A DNA stretch of 64,000 nt from Agathobacter sp. (GTDB lineage: Bacteria > Bacillota > Clostridia > Lachnospirales > Lachnospiraceae): NCBI GenBank assembly GCA_017409825.1, contig JAFQRZ010000005.1:32502-96501 (forward strand). The letters run 5' to 3'. Within the stretch, counting starts at the first letter, position 1. Each line of letters opens with the position of its first letter. The translations under genes and the position numbers were made by a program. This document shows, one piece after another, positions 48,379 to 57,381 of this stretch. A model generated the notes under the pieces. That model was not told the origin of the DNA and did not search any database. It saw nothing but the letters and a program-made list of their open reading frames with translations.

Positions 48379-49295
48379 TGAGTGATATTAGTACAAAAGT
48401 CAACCTTTGTGGTGTGGAATTAAAAAATCCTGTGATGGTAGCATCTGGAACTTTTGGTTCTGGAGAAGAATATAGTGAATTTGTTGATTTAAACAGACTT
48501 GGTGCAGTTGTGACTAAAGGTGTAGCAAACATTCCTTGGCCAGGAAATCCAACACCTCGTGTTGCGGAAGTATATGGTGGTATGTTAAATGCAGTAGGTC
48601 TTCAGAATCCTGGGATTGACGTATTCTGTAATAGAGATATCCCATTCTTAAAAAACTACGATACCAAAATTATTGTAAACGTATGTGGAAAATCTACCAA
48701 GGATTATCTTGAAGTAGTAGAACGTCTTGCAGATGAGCCAATCGATATGATGGAAATCAATATCTCTTGTCCAAACGTAAAAGAAGGTGGGATTGCGTTC
48801 GGGCAGGATCCTAAATTGGTAGAGCAGATTACCAGCGATATCAAGAAAATTGCAAAACAGCCAGTTATCATGAAGCTTTCTCCAAATGTAACAGACATTA
48901 CAGAGATGGCTCGTGCAGCAGAAGCTGGTGGTGCAGATTGTCTTTCTCTTATCAATACTTTAACTGGTATGAAGATTGATATCGACCGTAGAACCTTCGT
49001 GCTTGCAAACAAGACTGGCGGTATGTCTGGTCCAGCGATTCATCCAATCGCAGTTCGTATGGTTTACCAGACAGCTCAGGCGGTTAAATTACCACTCATT
49101 GGTATGGGTGGAATCGCAACAGCAGAGGATGCGATTGAAATGATTCTTGCTGGTGCAACAGCGGTATCTGTTGGTACTGCAAATTTTGTGGATCCATGTA
49201 CGACCATCAAAGTCGTAGAAGGCATCGAAGCTTACATGAGAAAATATGGTGTAAAAGATATCAATGAATTAGTGGGTGCGGTTCACGAAAGATAA
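48378..49295 (+). CDS. pyrD: Dihydroorotate dehydrogenase B (NAD+), catalytic subunit
   Basis: Class 1B dihydroorotate dehydrogenase, an FMN TIM-barrel that makes orotate and works with PyrK as a heterotetramer. Family motifs are KNPVMVASGTFGSGEEY, VTKGVANIPWPGNPTPRVAE, MEINISCPNVKEGG, VIMKLSPNVTDI, and the FMN phosphate loop IGMGGIATAEDAIEMILAGA. 305 aa is normal. The SD AAGGAGG lies within the end of pyrK. Confidence 0.97.
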   Translation: MSDISTKVNLCGVELKNPVMVASGTFGSGEEYSEFVDLNRLGAVVTKGVANIPWPGNPTPRVAEVYGGMLNAVGLQNPGIDVFCNRDIPFLKNYDTKIIVNVCGKSTKDYLEVVERLADEPIDMMEINISCPNVKEGGIAFGQDPKLVEQITSDIKKIAKQPVIMKLSPNVTDITEMARAAEAGGADCLSLINTLTGMKIDIDRRTFVLANKTGGMSGPAIHPIAVRMVYQTAQAVKLPLIGMGGIATAEDAIEMILAGATAVSVGTANFVDPCTTIKVVEGIEAYMRKYGVKDINELVGAVHER

Positions 49296-49298
49296 AAT

Positions 49299-49502
49299 TT
49301 GGAATACGTTAGAAAAGGAATTGAAAATATCATCGGTAAGGATTTGCCAGATGATACAGTAGAGAAAATTATCGATGGTGTAAAAGCAAAGATTAATCTT
49401 GATAAAGCAGTAGATGCAATTGACAAAATCGATGATATGCTTGATAAAGTAGACATGGATAAGGTTGGCGATGTTGCAGATGTTTTGAAGAAATTCTTCT
49501 AA
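49299..49502 (+). CDS. Possible small acidic protein after pyrD (TTG start)
   Basis: A 67-codon frame begins 4 bp after pyrD with TTG: EYVRKGIENIIGKDLPDDTV, then a strongly amphipathic Asp/Lys-rich helix region (KIDDMLDKVDMDKVGDVADV) ending LKKFF. No clear SD precedes the TTG, but the amino-acid composition is protein-like and the operon position is tight. It could be a real small protein or a relic. Confidence 0.4.
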   Translation: MEYVRKGIENIIGKDLPDDTVEKIIDGVKAKINLDKAVDAIDKIDDMLDKVDMDKVGDVADVLKKFF

Positions 49503-49528
49503 ACTTCGAAAATATACGAAATTCTCTA

Positions 49529-49614
49529 TTGACAAAAGTTGCCAATTGGGAATAAACTTAGGCTATGTAAATAGTTCGGGCTGTGGTACACGAGGTGTAC
49601 TACGGCCCTTTTTT
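49529..49614 (+). ncRNA. Short promoter-terminator unit: leader attenuator or small RNA
   Basis: TTGACA (49529-49534) and a -10 candidate TAAACT (49553-49558, 18 bp) lead into a stem GGGCTGTGGTACAC (49578-49591) / GTGTACTACGGCCC (49595-49608, few mismatches), followed by TTTTTT. The transcript would be only about 50 nt. It may end pyr read-through and also attenuate the ABC operon that starts 70 bp later. The rest of the 49503-49684 gap shows nothing else. Confidence 0.45.
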
Positions 49615-49684
49615 CGCGAATGAGGAAATCGAAGATTTCCGAGTCTGCTTATTCCAAGATATATAGTATTAAGGAGGGATAGTT

Positions 49685-50752
49685 ATGATAGAATTAAAGA
49701 ATGTTTCCAAGGAGTTCGTCTCTCCGAAGAAATATCCAGGATTTAAAGGTGCCATTAAGGGCCTGTTTTCCAATGAAAAGGTGAGAAAAGTAGCTGTAGA
49801 TGATATTTCCTTTACGATTGGAAAAGGAGAAATCGTAGGCTATATTGGCAGCAATGGTGCAGGTAAATCCACGACGATTAAAATGATGACAGGTATTTTA
49901 AATCCTACGACAGGCACCTGTCTGGTAGATGGCATTGACCCAAGTAAGAATCGTAAGGAAAATGCCCAGAATATCGGTGTTGTATTTGGTCAGAGAACCC
50001 AGCTTTGGTGGGATTTGCCACTGAGCGAATCATTTACGATTTTGAAAGAAATCTATGATGTGAGTGACGAAGCTTACGAGGAACAGATGGCATTTCTAAA
50101 TCGAGTGCTTGAGTTAGATGAGTTTTTTGACAGACCGGTGCGTACCCTTTCTTTGGGGCAGCGTATGCGTGCGGATTTAGGAGCAGCATTGTTACATAAT
50201 CCTAAGGTGCTGTATTTGGATGAGCCTACCATTGGTTTGGATCTTGTAGTAAAGGACAATATTCGTAAAGCGATTAAGGAAATCAATGAGAAGTATCAGA
50301 CGACAGTTATTTTGACGACGCACGATATCGGTGATATTGAAGAGCTTTGTAGTCGTATCATCATCATTGATGAAGGAAAGAAGATTTACGATGGCACACT
50401 GGAAAATCTAAAGGATACCTACGGAACGAGACGTAAGGTAACGATGGAAGTGCGAAAGCCAGAATTACTTAGAGAATTGCAATTATTCCAGAAAATAAGC
50501 GAAATGAACGATGTTCAGATTGCAAAAAATGATTACGATTCAGTGTTAGATGTAGAGAGTAAAACCTATACGGTTTCCTTTGATAAGCACAAAATGCAGG
50601 TACCACAGATTCTTTCTGCGGTTATGGAATTGACTGAGGTTACAGATATCAAGCTTCAGGAAACTGAGCTGGCGGAAATTGTAAAGGAAATTTATAATCA
50701 TGGTTCGGCAGAGAAAGACAGTGAGACAATGACAGAAAATGGAGGAAATTAG
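49685..50752 (+). CDS. ABC-2 type exporter ATP-binding protein
   Basis: A 355-aa ATPase of an ABC-2 type exporter. Walker A is GSNGAGKST (55-63), the Q-loop region is VFGQRTQLWWDLPL, the signature is TLSLGQRMRADLGAALL (LSLGQ in place of LSGGQ), Walker B is VLYLDEPTIGLD and the switch His is LTTHDIGDI. About 110 C-terminal residues extend beyond the ATPase. It matches the uncharacterised group found with two half-size permeases, as here, and exports an unknown substrate. Confidence 0.92.
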   Translation: MIELKNVSKEFVSPKKYPGFKGAIKGLFSNEKVRKVAVDDISFTIGKGEIVGYIGSNGAGKSTTIKMMTGILNPTTGTCLVDGIDPSKNRKENAQNIGVVFGQRTQLWWDLPLSESFTILKEIYDVSDEAYEEQMAFLNRVLELDEFFDRPVRTLSLGQRMRADLGAALLHNPKVLYLDEPTIGLDLVVKDNIRKAIKEINEKYQTTVILTTHDIGDIEELCSRIIIIDEGKKIYDGTLENLKDTYGTRRKVTMEVRKPELLRELQLFQKISEMNDVQIAKNDYDSVLDVESKTYTVSFDKHKMQVPQILSAVMELTEVTDIKLQETELAEIVKEIYNHGSAEKDSETMTENGGN

Positions 50753-50753
50753 T

Positions 50754-51572
50754 ATGAAAAAAATACTTCGTACCTATCTTCCTTTTGTGGCGAATGAGGT
50801 AAAGACGCAGCTCGCATATCGTGGTGCATTTTACCTGTGGGCATTTATCAGTTTATTTAGCTCCTTTATTAGTTATTTTTTGTGGATGGCGATTTATGGA
50901 AGTAGCGAAAGTGGTGTTATCGGGAACCTGACGCAGAATGAAATGGTGGTGTACATTTTCATGGTATATATTACATCATCCTTGGTATCTATTTCCGTTT
51001 CGACCTGGGTTGGATATGACGTAGTCGAAGGACGAGTTGCCATGAATCTGATTAAGCCGATTGACTATCGTGCGAGTTTAATCGCACAGGCATTGGGAGA
51101 TATGTTATATCACTTGGTGGTACCAAGTGTCTTTATCTGGATTGGAATCGAAATTTACAAGGTATTTGTCTTAGGAATGCCGGTAATTTCGCTACCAACC
51201 TTGATTTTGTATATATGCAGTGTACTGATGAGCTTTCTATTATATGTATTATTTGACTTTTGCTTTGGGATGCTGGCATTCTTTACGACCTATATCTTTG
51301 GGTTAAGAATGGCGAAGTCCGCACTGCTTAGTTTTTTGACAGGACAGTTAATTCCGATTAGCTTATTCCCAGAGGTGGCACAGAGAATCTTTGACTGTCT
51401 GCCATTTTCGTCCATGATTTACACACCAGTTATGATTTATCTTGGAAAATATACGGGGGCAGAACTGGCTTGGGCAATGGGACGACAGTTTGTTTGGGTG
51501 CTGCTCTTGTACTGGGGCGGCAGTCTGATTTGGAAACAGGTAACGAAACGATTGGTTGTTTTAGGCGGCTAG
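50754..51572 (+). CDS. ABC-2 family transporter permease
   Basis: A 272-aa membrane protein with six predicted helices, starting MKKILRTYLPFVANEVKTQL. The pattern is like DUF990/ABC2_membrane_6 permeases (RGAFYLWAFISLFSSFISYF, YDVVEGRVAMNLIKPIDYRA). ATG 50754 follows ATGGAGGAAATTAGT and begins 1 bp after the ATPase stop. It probably forms a heterodimeric channel with the next gene product. Confidence 0.88.
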   Translation: MKKILRTYLPFVANEVKTQLAYRGAFYLWAFISLFSSFISYFLWMAIYGSSESGVIGNLTQNEMVVYIFMVYITSSLVSISVSTWVGYDVVEGRVAMNLIKPIDYRASLIAQALGDMLYHLVVPSVFIWIGIEIYKVFVLGMPVISLPTLILYICSVLMSFLLYVLFDFCFGMLAFFTTYIFGLRMAKSALLSFLTGQLIPISLFPEVAQRIFDCLPFSSMIYTPVMIYLGKYTGAELAWAMGRQFVWVLLLYWGGSLIWKQVTKRLVVLGG

Positions 51573-51585
51573 AAAGGAGGAAATC

Positions 51586-52386
51586 ATGGTACATAATTTG
51601 AAACGATATTGGAGACTGTATAAAGTTCTTATCAAACAGTTCTTGAAGGTTGTGATGCAGTCAAAAGTGGATTTCCTCATGGGACTTTTGGGATTCTTTC
51701 TGACACAGGCGACAGGAATTATTTTCCTGTATTTGATTTTCCAGCAGATTCCGACCTTACAGGGGTGGACCTTAGATCAGTTGATATTTATTTATGGGTT
51801 TGCACAGATTCCAAGAGGAATCGACCATCTTTTGACCGACAATATCTGGCTGGTGGCGTGGAGAATGGTAGTAAACGGTCAGTTTGACCGCTATATGCTT
51901 CGTCCGATGAATGTCTTCTTCCAGGTTATCGCAGAAAAATTGCAGCCGGATGCCTTGGGGGAGATTTTGATTGGTAGTATCCTGGTTATCATATCTGTAC
52001 AAAAAGGTGTAGCTGCGATTACACCGGTAAGTGTATTGCTGTTTGTGGTATCTATGCTGGCGGGAGCTTTGATTTATACTTCGATAAAGCTGTTTTTTGC
52101 ATCTTTTGCGTTATGGATAAAACAGAGTGGACCACTCTTGCAGGTGGCATACGAAATGGCAGAATTTGCAAAATATCCAACCGAAATATATCACAAGGGC
52201 ATCCAGTTCATTATCACATGGGTGATTCCATTTGCCTTTGTGGCATACTTACCAGCCAGTTTCTTCCTTGGAAAAACAGGGGCAGGTGTTATTGGCATTG
52301 AATGTGTGATTGCACTGGTATTCTGGTGTGTGGCGTATGGGGTATTTAATTATGGCTTGAAATTTTACGAAAGTGCAGGAAATTAG
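51586..52386 (+). CDS. ABC-2 family transporter permease
   Basis: A 266-aa membrane protein with six helices and the same family pattern as its neighbour (KSVDFLMGLLGFF-like SKVDFLMGLLGFFLTQATG, VNGQFDRYMLRPMNVFFQVI). The SD AAAGGAGG precedes ATG 51586. The MFS gene begins 5 bp after its stop, so the four transport genes form one operon. Confidence 0.88.
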   Translation: MVHNLKRYWRLYKVLIKQFLKVVMQSKVDFLMGLLGFFLTQATGIIFLYLIFQQIPTLQGWTLDQLIFIYGFAQIPRGIDHLLTDNIWLVAWRMVVNGQFDRYMLRPMNVFFQVIAEKLQPDALGEILIGSILVIISVQKGVAAITPVSVLLFVVSMLAGALIYTSIKLFFASFALWIKQSGPLLQVAYEMAEFAKYPTEIYHKGIQFIITWVIPFAFVAYLPASFFLGKTGAGVIGIECVIALVFWCVAYGVFNYGLKFYESAGN

Positions 52387-52391
52387 AGAAA

Positions 52392-53555
52392 ATGACACAT
52401 TTACTTATCATAATTATATATTTAGCCTTTATCAGCCTCGGGCTTCCAGATGCGGTGTTTGGTGGTTCATGGCCTACGATGTATCAGGAATTTGGAGTGC
52501 CAGTTTCATTTGCAGGAATCGTGACAACGATTATCTCGCTGGGAACGATTGTTTCTAGTTTGCAGAGTGATAGATTGACGTATAAACTGGGAACGGGAAA
52601 GGTGACAGCCATTAGTGTTGCTATGACAGCGGTGGCCTTGTTTGGATTTTCTTTATCCGATTCTTTTGTGGAGTTATGCTTGTGGGCAATTCCGTATGGA
52701 CTTGGTGCAGGCGGCGTGGATGCTTCTTTAAATAATTATGTAGCTCTGCATTATAGCAGTCGTATTATGAGCTGGTTGCATTGTATGTGGGGCTTAGGTG
52801 CGATGACGGGGCCTTATGTACTAGGCTTTGTATTAACTGGCGGTGGTGTGTGGAATACTGGATATAAAGTGATTGCTGTTTTACAGGTGGTACTTACCGG
52901 GATTCTTATTGCCAGCCTGCCACTTTGGCGAAATCGTGAAACCGTGGTAAATGAAGCCGGCGAAGAGGTGACAGCAAAAGCACTTAGTATGAAAGAGATT
53001 CTTTCTATAAAAGGTGCGAAGGATATTATGCTAGCCTTTTTTTGCTACTGTGCGTTAGAGCAGACCGCTGGCCTATGGGCGAGCAGTTATATGGTATTGC
53101 ACAAAGGCGTACCGGAAGCAACTGCGGCGAGCTATGCCAGTATGTTTTATATCGGAATTACAGTAGGCCGTTTCTTTAGCGGGTTTATTACTGCGAAATT
53201 GAATGATAAACAGATGATTCGCCTCGGAATGGGGATTCTTACAGTGGGAGTGGGTGTGCTGTTTTTGCCTTTATCGGAATATATTGCTTTAGCAGCATTT
53301 ATATTAATTGGTGTCGGTTGTGCACCGATTTATCCTTGCATCATTCATTCGACGCCAGATATCTTCGGAGCAGATAAATCACAAGCGATTGTAGGAGTGC
53401 AGATGGCGAGTGCGTATATGGGCTCACTCCTTATGCCGCCGCTGTTTGGAATTCTGGCGAACCATATTTCAGTGGCGCTTCTGCCACTATATTTGCTGGT
53501 AATTCTGGTAGTGATGATGGTGATGTATCAGCGACTTATACGGCTTTCCGTGTAG
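52392..53555 (+). CDS. Major facilitator superfamily transporter
   Basis: A 387-aa carrier with about 12 membrane segments. It begins MTHLLIIIIYLAFISLGLPD with the family segment GLPDAVFGGSWPTMYQEF; GALGAMTGP-like LHCMWGLGAMTGPYVLGF and the loop-8/9 repeat SGFITAKLNDKQMI are seen. It resembles FucP/YbjJ-type sugar or drug carriers. Substrate unknown. It follows the ABC genes closely and precedes a 185-bp control region. Confidence 0.88.
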   Translation: MTHLLIIIIYLAFISLGLPDAVFGGSWPTMYQEFGVPVSFAGIVTTIISLGTIVSSLQSDRLTYKLGTGKVTAISVAMTAVALFGFSLSDSFVELCLWAIPYGLGAGGVDASLNNYVALHYSSRIMSWLHCMWGLGAMTGPYVLGFVLTGGGVWNTGYKVIAVLQVVLTGILIASLPLWRNRETVVNEAGEEVTAKALSMKEILSIKGAKDIMLAFFCYCALEQTAGLWASSYMVLHKGVPEATAASYASMFYIGITVGRFFSGFITAKLNDKQMIRLGMGILTVGVGVLFLPLSEYIALAAFILIGVGCAPIYPCIIHSTPDIFGADKSQAIVGVQMASAYMGSLLMPPLFGILANHISVALLPLYLLVILVVMMVMYQRLIRLSV

Positions 53556-53614
53556 AAAAATAGCGATTTTTGTCGATTGTATTTCGAAAGAAACATCGAA
53601 ATGTATTCCAATAT

Positions 53615-53643
53615 TTGACAAATGCAAATTCCTTTGCTATAAT
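53615..53643 (+). promoter_or_regulatory. Promoter of the cell-wall hydrolase gene
   Basis: TTGACA (53615-53620), 17 bp, TATAAT (53638-53643) preceded by TTGC: a near-consensus promoter about 100 bp before the start codon. Confidence 0.85.
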
Positions 53644-53680
53644 GCCAACGATGTAACAAATTTGTAATAATTGAAATAAA

Positions 53681-53726
53681 TAGTTCAAAATTAATTAGAA
53701 AGTTGTAATACTTTCTAAAAGAACTA
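53681..53726 (+). other. Two-tier leader hairpin before the hydrolase gene
   Basis: The inner stem TTAGAAAGT (53695-53703) / ACTTTCTAA (53710-53718) is perfect with a 6-base loop. An outer stem TAGTTC (53681-53686) / GAACTA (53721-53726) closes it. The SD GGAGG starts 6 bp after the structure, so folding may stabilise the mRNA or modulate translation. Confidence 0.55.
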
Positions 53727-53740
53727 TGTATGGAGGAAGT

Positions 53741-54898
53741 ATGAAATCGAATTTCAAGTTGAAATTATTGTGCAGTACTTTAGCATTATCTTTATTGGTT
53801 ACAGCATGTGGAAGCGCAAATGGCGAAGGTACAGAAGTGGACACTATGGTAGAAGATACACAGGATGTTAGTGTTCAGGAAGATAATAAAGACGTTGTGA
53901 CAATCCCTTCGGAAGAACCAGAAGTGGAACTCACAGACGAAGAAAAAGAGTGGCAGAATTACCTCATGGCAGACGTAGAACTTAGATTACGTGTTCGTGT
54001 GGAACCTAATACTGAGGCAGACGTAGTCGGAGTGTTAGAAAAAGGCGATCGTGCTACTGTCATTGAAAAAGGCGAAGCTTGGACAAAAATTAGTTCTGGT
54101 GATGTAGAAGGCTATGTTAGCAATGAATTTTGTTTGTATGGCACAGACGCATTAAATCATGCAAAAGAAGTGTGTGATGTAATCGCGACATCTACAAGTG
54201 ATTTATTAAATATTCGTCAGGCAATGAATACAGAAAGCGAAGTTTTGGCGAAGTTTCAAAAGGATACGAACCTTGTAGTAGACAAAACTGCTACTACAGA
54301 AGAAGGCTGGGTTGCGGTTATTTTCAATGGGAAAACAGCTTATGTTAGTGCAGAATATGTAACATTAAAAATGGATATCGGAACCGCTATCACGGTAGAA
54401 GAACTTTATATTCGTGAGAAAGCAGAGGCGCAGGCAGCAGCACAAGCTCAAGCACAGGCGCAGTCAAAGCCACAGGGCTCTGGTTCGACATCGAATGCTG
54501 GTTCTACATCTGGTGGTACAACGATTTATTCACCAGTTATCGCAAATGCATCGGAATACGAAGTGCTTGCAGCTATGGTATGGTGCGAATCAGGAAATCA
54601 GTCGTATGAATGTAATCTTGCTGTAGCATCTGTAATTATGAACCGTGTCAGAAATAGTAAATTTCCAAATACGGTAAAAGAAGTAGTATTCGCCCCAGGA
54701 CAATTTCCACCAGCGACTGGCGGTAGCTTAGAAAAATGTTTGACATACGGGAAAACAACAGAGAATTGCTACAAAGCAGCGCAGGCGGCATTGAACGGAG
54801 AAGACAATACAGATGGTTGTCTCTACTTCAATACCTACAAAGGTGACCGCGAAGGCTTGCGTATTGGTGCAATGGTATTTTGGAAAAGTTGGAAATAA
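53741..54898 (+). CDS. SH3-domain lipoprotein with SleB/CwlJ-type cell wall hydrolase
   Basis: A 385-aa secreted lipoprotein. The signal peptide ends in a lipobox LVTACG (Cys23). An acidic linker and two bacterial SH3 domains follow (about 80-135: LRLRVRVEPNTEADVVGVLE; about 150-215: LLNIRQAMNTESEVLAKFQK), then a Ser/Gly/Gln linker. The C-terminal Hydrolase_2 domain (about 270-385) has VWCESGNQSYECNLAVASVI with the catalytic Glu and GQFPPATGGS. The domain family cleaves peptidoglycan and was first known from spore-cortex enzymes. Gln/Ala-rich helix at 225-240. ATG 53741 follows TGGAGGAAGT. Confidence 0.93.
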   Translation: MKSNFKLKLLCSTLALSLLVTACGSANGEGTEVDTMVEDTQDVSVQEDNKDVVTIPSEEPEVELTDEEKEWQNYLMADVELRLRVRVEPNTEADVVGVLEKGDRATVIEKGEAWTKISSGDVEGYVSNEFCLYGTDALNHAKEVCDVIATSTSDLLNIRQAMNTESEVLAKFQKDTNLVVDKTATTEEGWVAVIFNGKTAYVSAEYVTLKMDIGTAITVEELYIREKAEAQAAAQAQAQAQSKPQGSGSTSNAGSTSGGTTIYSPVIANASEYEVLAAMVWCESGNQSYECNLAVASVIMNRVRNSKFPNTVKEVVFAPGQFPPATGGSLEKCLTYGKTTENCYKAAQAALNGEDNTDGCLYFNTYKGDREGLRIGAMVFWKSWK

Positions 54899-54911
54899 AG
54901 AAAATGCTCAT

Positions 54912-54953
54912 AAGGGCTGTCGCAATGTAAATTTGTCGACGGCCCTTTGTTTA
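54912..54953 (+). terminator. Terminator after the cell-wall hydrolase gene
   Basis: AAGGGCTGTCG (54912-54922) pairs with CGACGGCCCTT (54937-54947), one G-U pair, followed by TGTTTATTTTT. Confidence 0.85.
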
Positions 54954-54991
54954 TTTTTGGTAAAGTATTCTAGAAAAAACATGAGAATCCG

Positions 54992-55020
54992 TTGACGAAA
55001 ACAAAGGGGGAAGATATAAT
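54992..55020 (+). promoter_or_regulatory. Promoter of the MBOAT gene
   Basis: TTGACG (54992-54997), 17 bp, TATAAT (55015-55020). The start codon at 55115 leaves an about 90-base AT-rich leader in which I see no structure. Confidence 0.75.
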
Positions 55021-55114
55021 TATTTTATCCTTAAGAAACAGTGGTGTTCTTTAGGTTTTTTTATGCATTAGGAAAAGTTTTCGTTTATATATAAGGGAAA
55101 AGAAAGTAGGATTT

Positions 55115-56512
55115 ATGGTATTCAGTAGTCTGGAGTTTATAGGTATATTTTTGCCTATCTTTTTTGCGTGTTATTATATTGTGCCGATGCGCATGAAGAA
55201 TGCGATGTTATTCATAGGAAGTTTAGTGTTCTATTTTGTGGGAACGACAGACCATTTGGAACATTATATTCTATTTTTGGTTAGTGTGATTACGGATTTC
55301 TGGCTTGGTATTGCGATGGATAGGCATCCGAAATGGAAGAAGCCACTTTTGATTAGTGGTATTCTGTATCACTTTGGTGTATTGTTTGCATATAAATATA
55401 TGGGCTTTGTGGCAGGTGAAATCAATAGTCTTATACCGGGTATGGATTTAGTGGTAAAATTAGTACTGCCAATCGGTATTTCATTCTATACCTTCCAAGG
55501 GGTATCGTATTTGATTGATGTATATCGAGGTACTGTACCAGTAGAAAAGAGCCTGTTGAACTATGGGGTATACATCACCATGTTCGCACAGTTGATTGCT
55601 GGTCCAATTGTAACATTTGACCATGTTAGAAGAGAACTCCACAAGAGAGAGTTGAAGATAAAGACGATATTAAATGGTGTTGGCATTTTCATTTTTGGTT
55701 TGGGCTTAAAAGTACTTTTGGCAAACCCGCTTGGGAAGTTATGGGGACAGTTAGATGCGATTGGATATGATAGTATTTCTACTATTTTTGCGTGGGTAGG
55801 AATCATCGCATTCTCATTCCAGTTATACTTCGATTTCTTTGGATACTCCTTGATGGCGATTGGTCTCGGTCGCATGATGGGATTTGAATTACCACAGAAC
55901 TTTAATCATCCATATATCAGCCGTTCCATGACAGAATTCTGGAGACGCTGGCACATGACCTTGGGCTCATGGTTTAGAGAGTATGTTTACATCCCGTTGG
56001 GGGGAAACCGTGTTGGAAAAGTGGCACTTGTACGAAATCTGTTTATCGTATGGATGCTGACGGGAATCTGGCATGGCGCAGGATACAATTTTGTATTATG
56101 GGGATTTAGCCTATGGGCGATTCTCATGATAGAAAAATTCTTCCTTTTGAAATATTTGGATAAATGGAAAATATTCAGTCATTTATACATGATTCTGCTG
56201 ATTCCATTGTCATGGGCAATCTTCGCTATCGAAAATATGGAGGATTTAGGGGTTTTCTTTACAAGATTATTCCCATTCTTTGGTCAAGGTCCAGAGTCGT
56301 TGATTGGAATTGATTATTTGGAACCATTACAGATATATTGGCCATTCTTGCTTGCAGGCTTGTTGTTCTCGACTACCTTGCCATACAAGCTGTTAGAACG
56401 CTTTAAGAAAAATAAAGTGGTTGTTGTAGTGGTACTTGCAGCTATTTTAGGTGGCAGTATTTATTGTATGTATATGGGATATGATGATCCATTCCTTTAT
56501 TTTAGATTTTAG
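55115..56512 (+). CDS. MBOAT family O-acyltransferase (AlgI/DltB-like)
   Basis: A polytopic membrane acyltransferase of 465 aa with about 11 hydrophobic segments. The key motifs are SMTEFWRRWHMTLGSWFREY, VYIPLGGNRVGK and the catalytic His in GIWHGAGYNFVLWG. Members move acyl groups across the membrane to O-acetylate exopolysaccharide or wall polymers (AlgI, PatA) or load D-Ala (DltB). The adjoining SGNH protein makes acetylation of an envelope polymer the best inference. The SD before ATG 55115 (AAGTAGG) is weak. Confidence 0.92.
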   Translation: MVFSSLEFIGIFLPIFFACYYIVPMRMKNAMLFIGSLVFYFVGTTDHLEHYILFLVSVITDFWLGIAMDRHPKWKKPLLISGILYHFGVLFAYKYMGFVAGEINSLIPGMDLVVKLVLPIGISFYTFQGVSYLIDVYRGTVPVEKSLLNYGVYITMFAQLIAGPIVTFDHVRRELHKRELKIKTILNGVGIFIFGLGLKVLLANPLGKLWGQLDAIGYDSISTIFAWVGIIAFSFQLYFDFFGYSLMAIGLGRMMGFELPQNFNHPYISRSMTEFWRRWHMTLGSWFREYVYIPLGGNRVGKVALVRNLFIVWMLTGIWHGAGYNFVLWGFSLWAILMIEKFFLLKYLDKWKIFSHLYMILLIPLSWAIFAIENMEDLGVFFTRLFPFFGQGPESLIGIDYLEPLQIYWPFLLAGLLFSTTLPYKLLERFKKNKVVVVVVLAAILGGSIYCMYMGYDDPFLYFRF

Positions 56513-56521
56513 GAGGCAATT

Positions 56522-57367
56522 ATGAAGAAACAGAATACGATTACAATGTGGATATTGATTGGAATCATAGCTTTGATTGTCATATTTATTTTGGCGACAG
56601 GGCGCACATCGCTTGCTCCAAAGCCAACGCCAAATGGTGGTGGTAATACACAGCAGGAAAGCGAAAAGGATGACTATGATGTAAGCGAAGATACAGAAGA
56701 CACCGAAGAAATAGAGTCGACAGAGACTACAGAAAGTGAAGAAGAAAGCAATCAGCCAAGTAAGCCAGCGGGTGTAACAGCATCTATGGATACAGCCTTA
56801 TTTATTGGTGACTCAAGAACTGTTGGAATTCAAACATACACGAAAGAATTGACTGCAACAGCAGATTTCTTTGCAGCCGTAAGTACAACGATAACTGGTG
56901 TTGTAAATTATAATGATAAGATAGATGTAGAAGGCGTTGGTAATGTTACAATTTCCGAATTGTTGAGCCAGAAGAAGTATGATAAGATTTATATCATGCT
57001 TGGTATCAACGAGGCGAGTGATTATCCATCCAATATTGCTAGAAATACGCAGAAATTGCTTGATTTGATTCAGGAAAAACAGCCTGGAAGCGTTATTTTC
57101 ATTGTCGCAAACTTATATGTTAGTGAAACATATCAGAGTAGTCGTCCCGCATTTTCAACTGCAAATATGCAGGCGATTAACAACGCGCAGGCTGCCTTGG
57201 CAAATAATCAGGATATCTTTTATTTGGATCCAAACTTTATGTTTGTAGATGAAAATGGTAACTTATCAATGGATTATTCTGGAGATGGTTGTCACTTACA
57301 AAATAAATCTTGCGATAAATTGGTGGAATGGATTATTTCAGAGACCAAGAGAATTTTGGGATTATAA
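56522..57367 (+). CDS. Membrane-anchored SGNH hydrolase/acetyltransferase
   Basis: A 281-aa protein with one N-terminal helix (residues 8-26, TMWILIGIIALIVIFILATG), an acidic Glu/Thr-rich linker (40-80), and an SGNH catalytic domain (90-281). Block I is FIGDSRTVGIQTY (Ser nucleophile), block III is LGINEASDYPSN and block V is GDGCHLQNKS (Asp-x-x-His). In AlgX/PatB-like pairs this partner receives acetyl from the MBOAT protein. The start is 9 bp after the MBOAT stop with GGAGG, so they are coexpressed. Confidence 0.9.
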   Translation: MKKQNTITMWILIGIIALIVIFILATGRTSLAPKPTPNGGGNTQQESEKDDYDVSEDTEDTEEIESTETTESEEESNQPSKPAGVTASMDTALFIGDSRTVGIQTYTKELTATADFFAAVSTTITGVVNYNDKIDVEGVGNVTISELLSQKKYDKIYIMLGINEASDYPSNIARNTQKLLDLIQEKQPGSVIFIVANLYVSETYQSSRPAFSTANMQAINNAQAALANNQDIFYLDPNFMFVDENGNLSMDYSGDGCHLQNKSCDKLVEWIISETKRILGL

Positions 57368-57381
57368 GAAGGAGATACAAT

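Noticed and set aside
57371-57381. Purine riboswitch sought upstream of purE
   Set aside because: Only 14 bp separate purE from the SGNH gene; there is no room for an aptamer.
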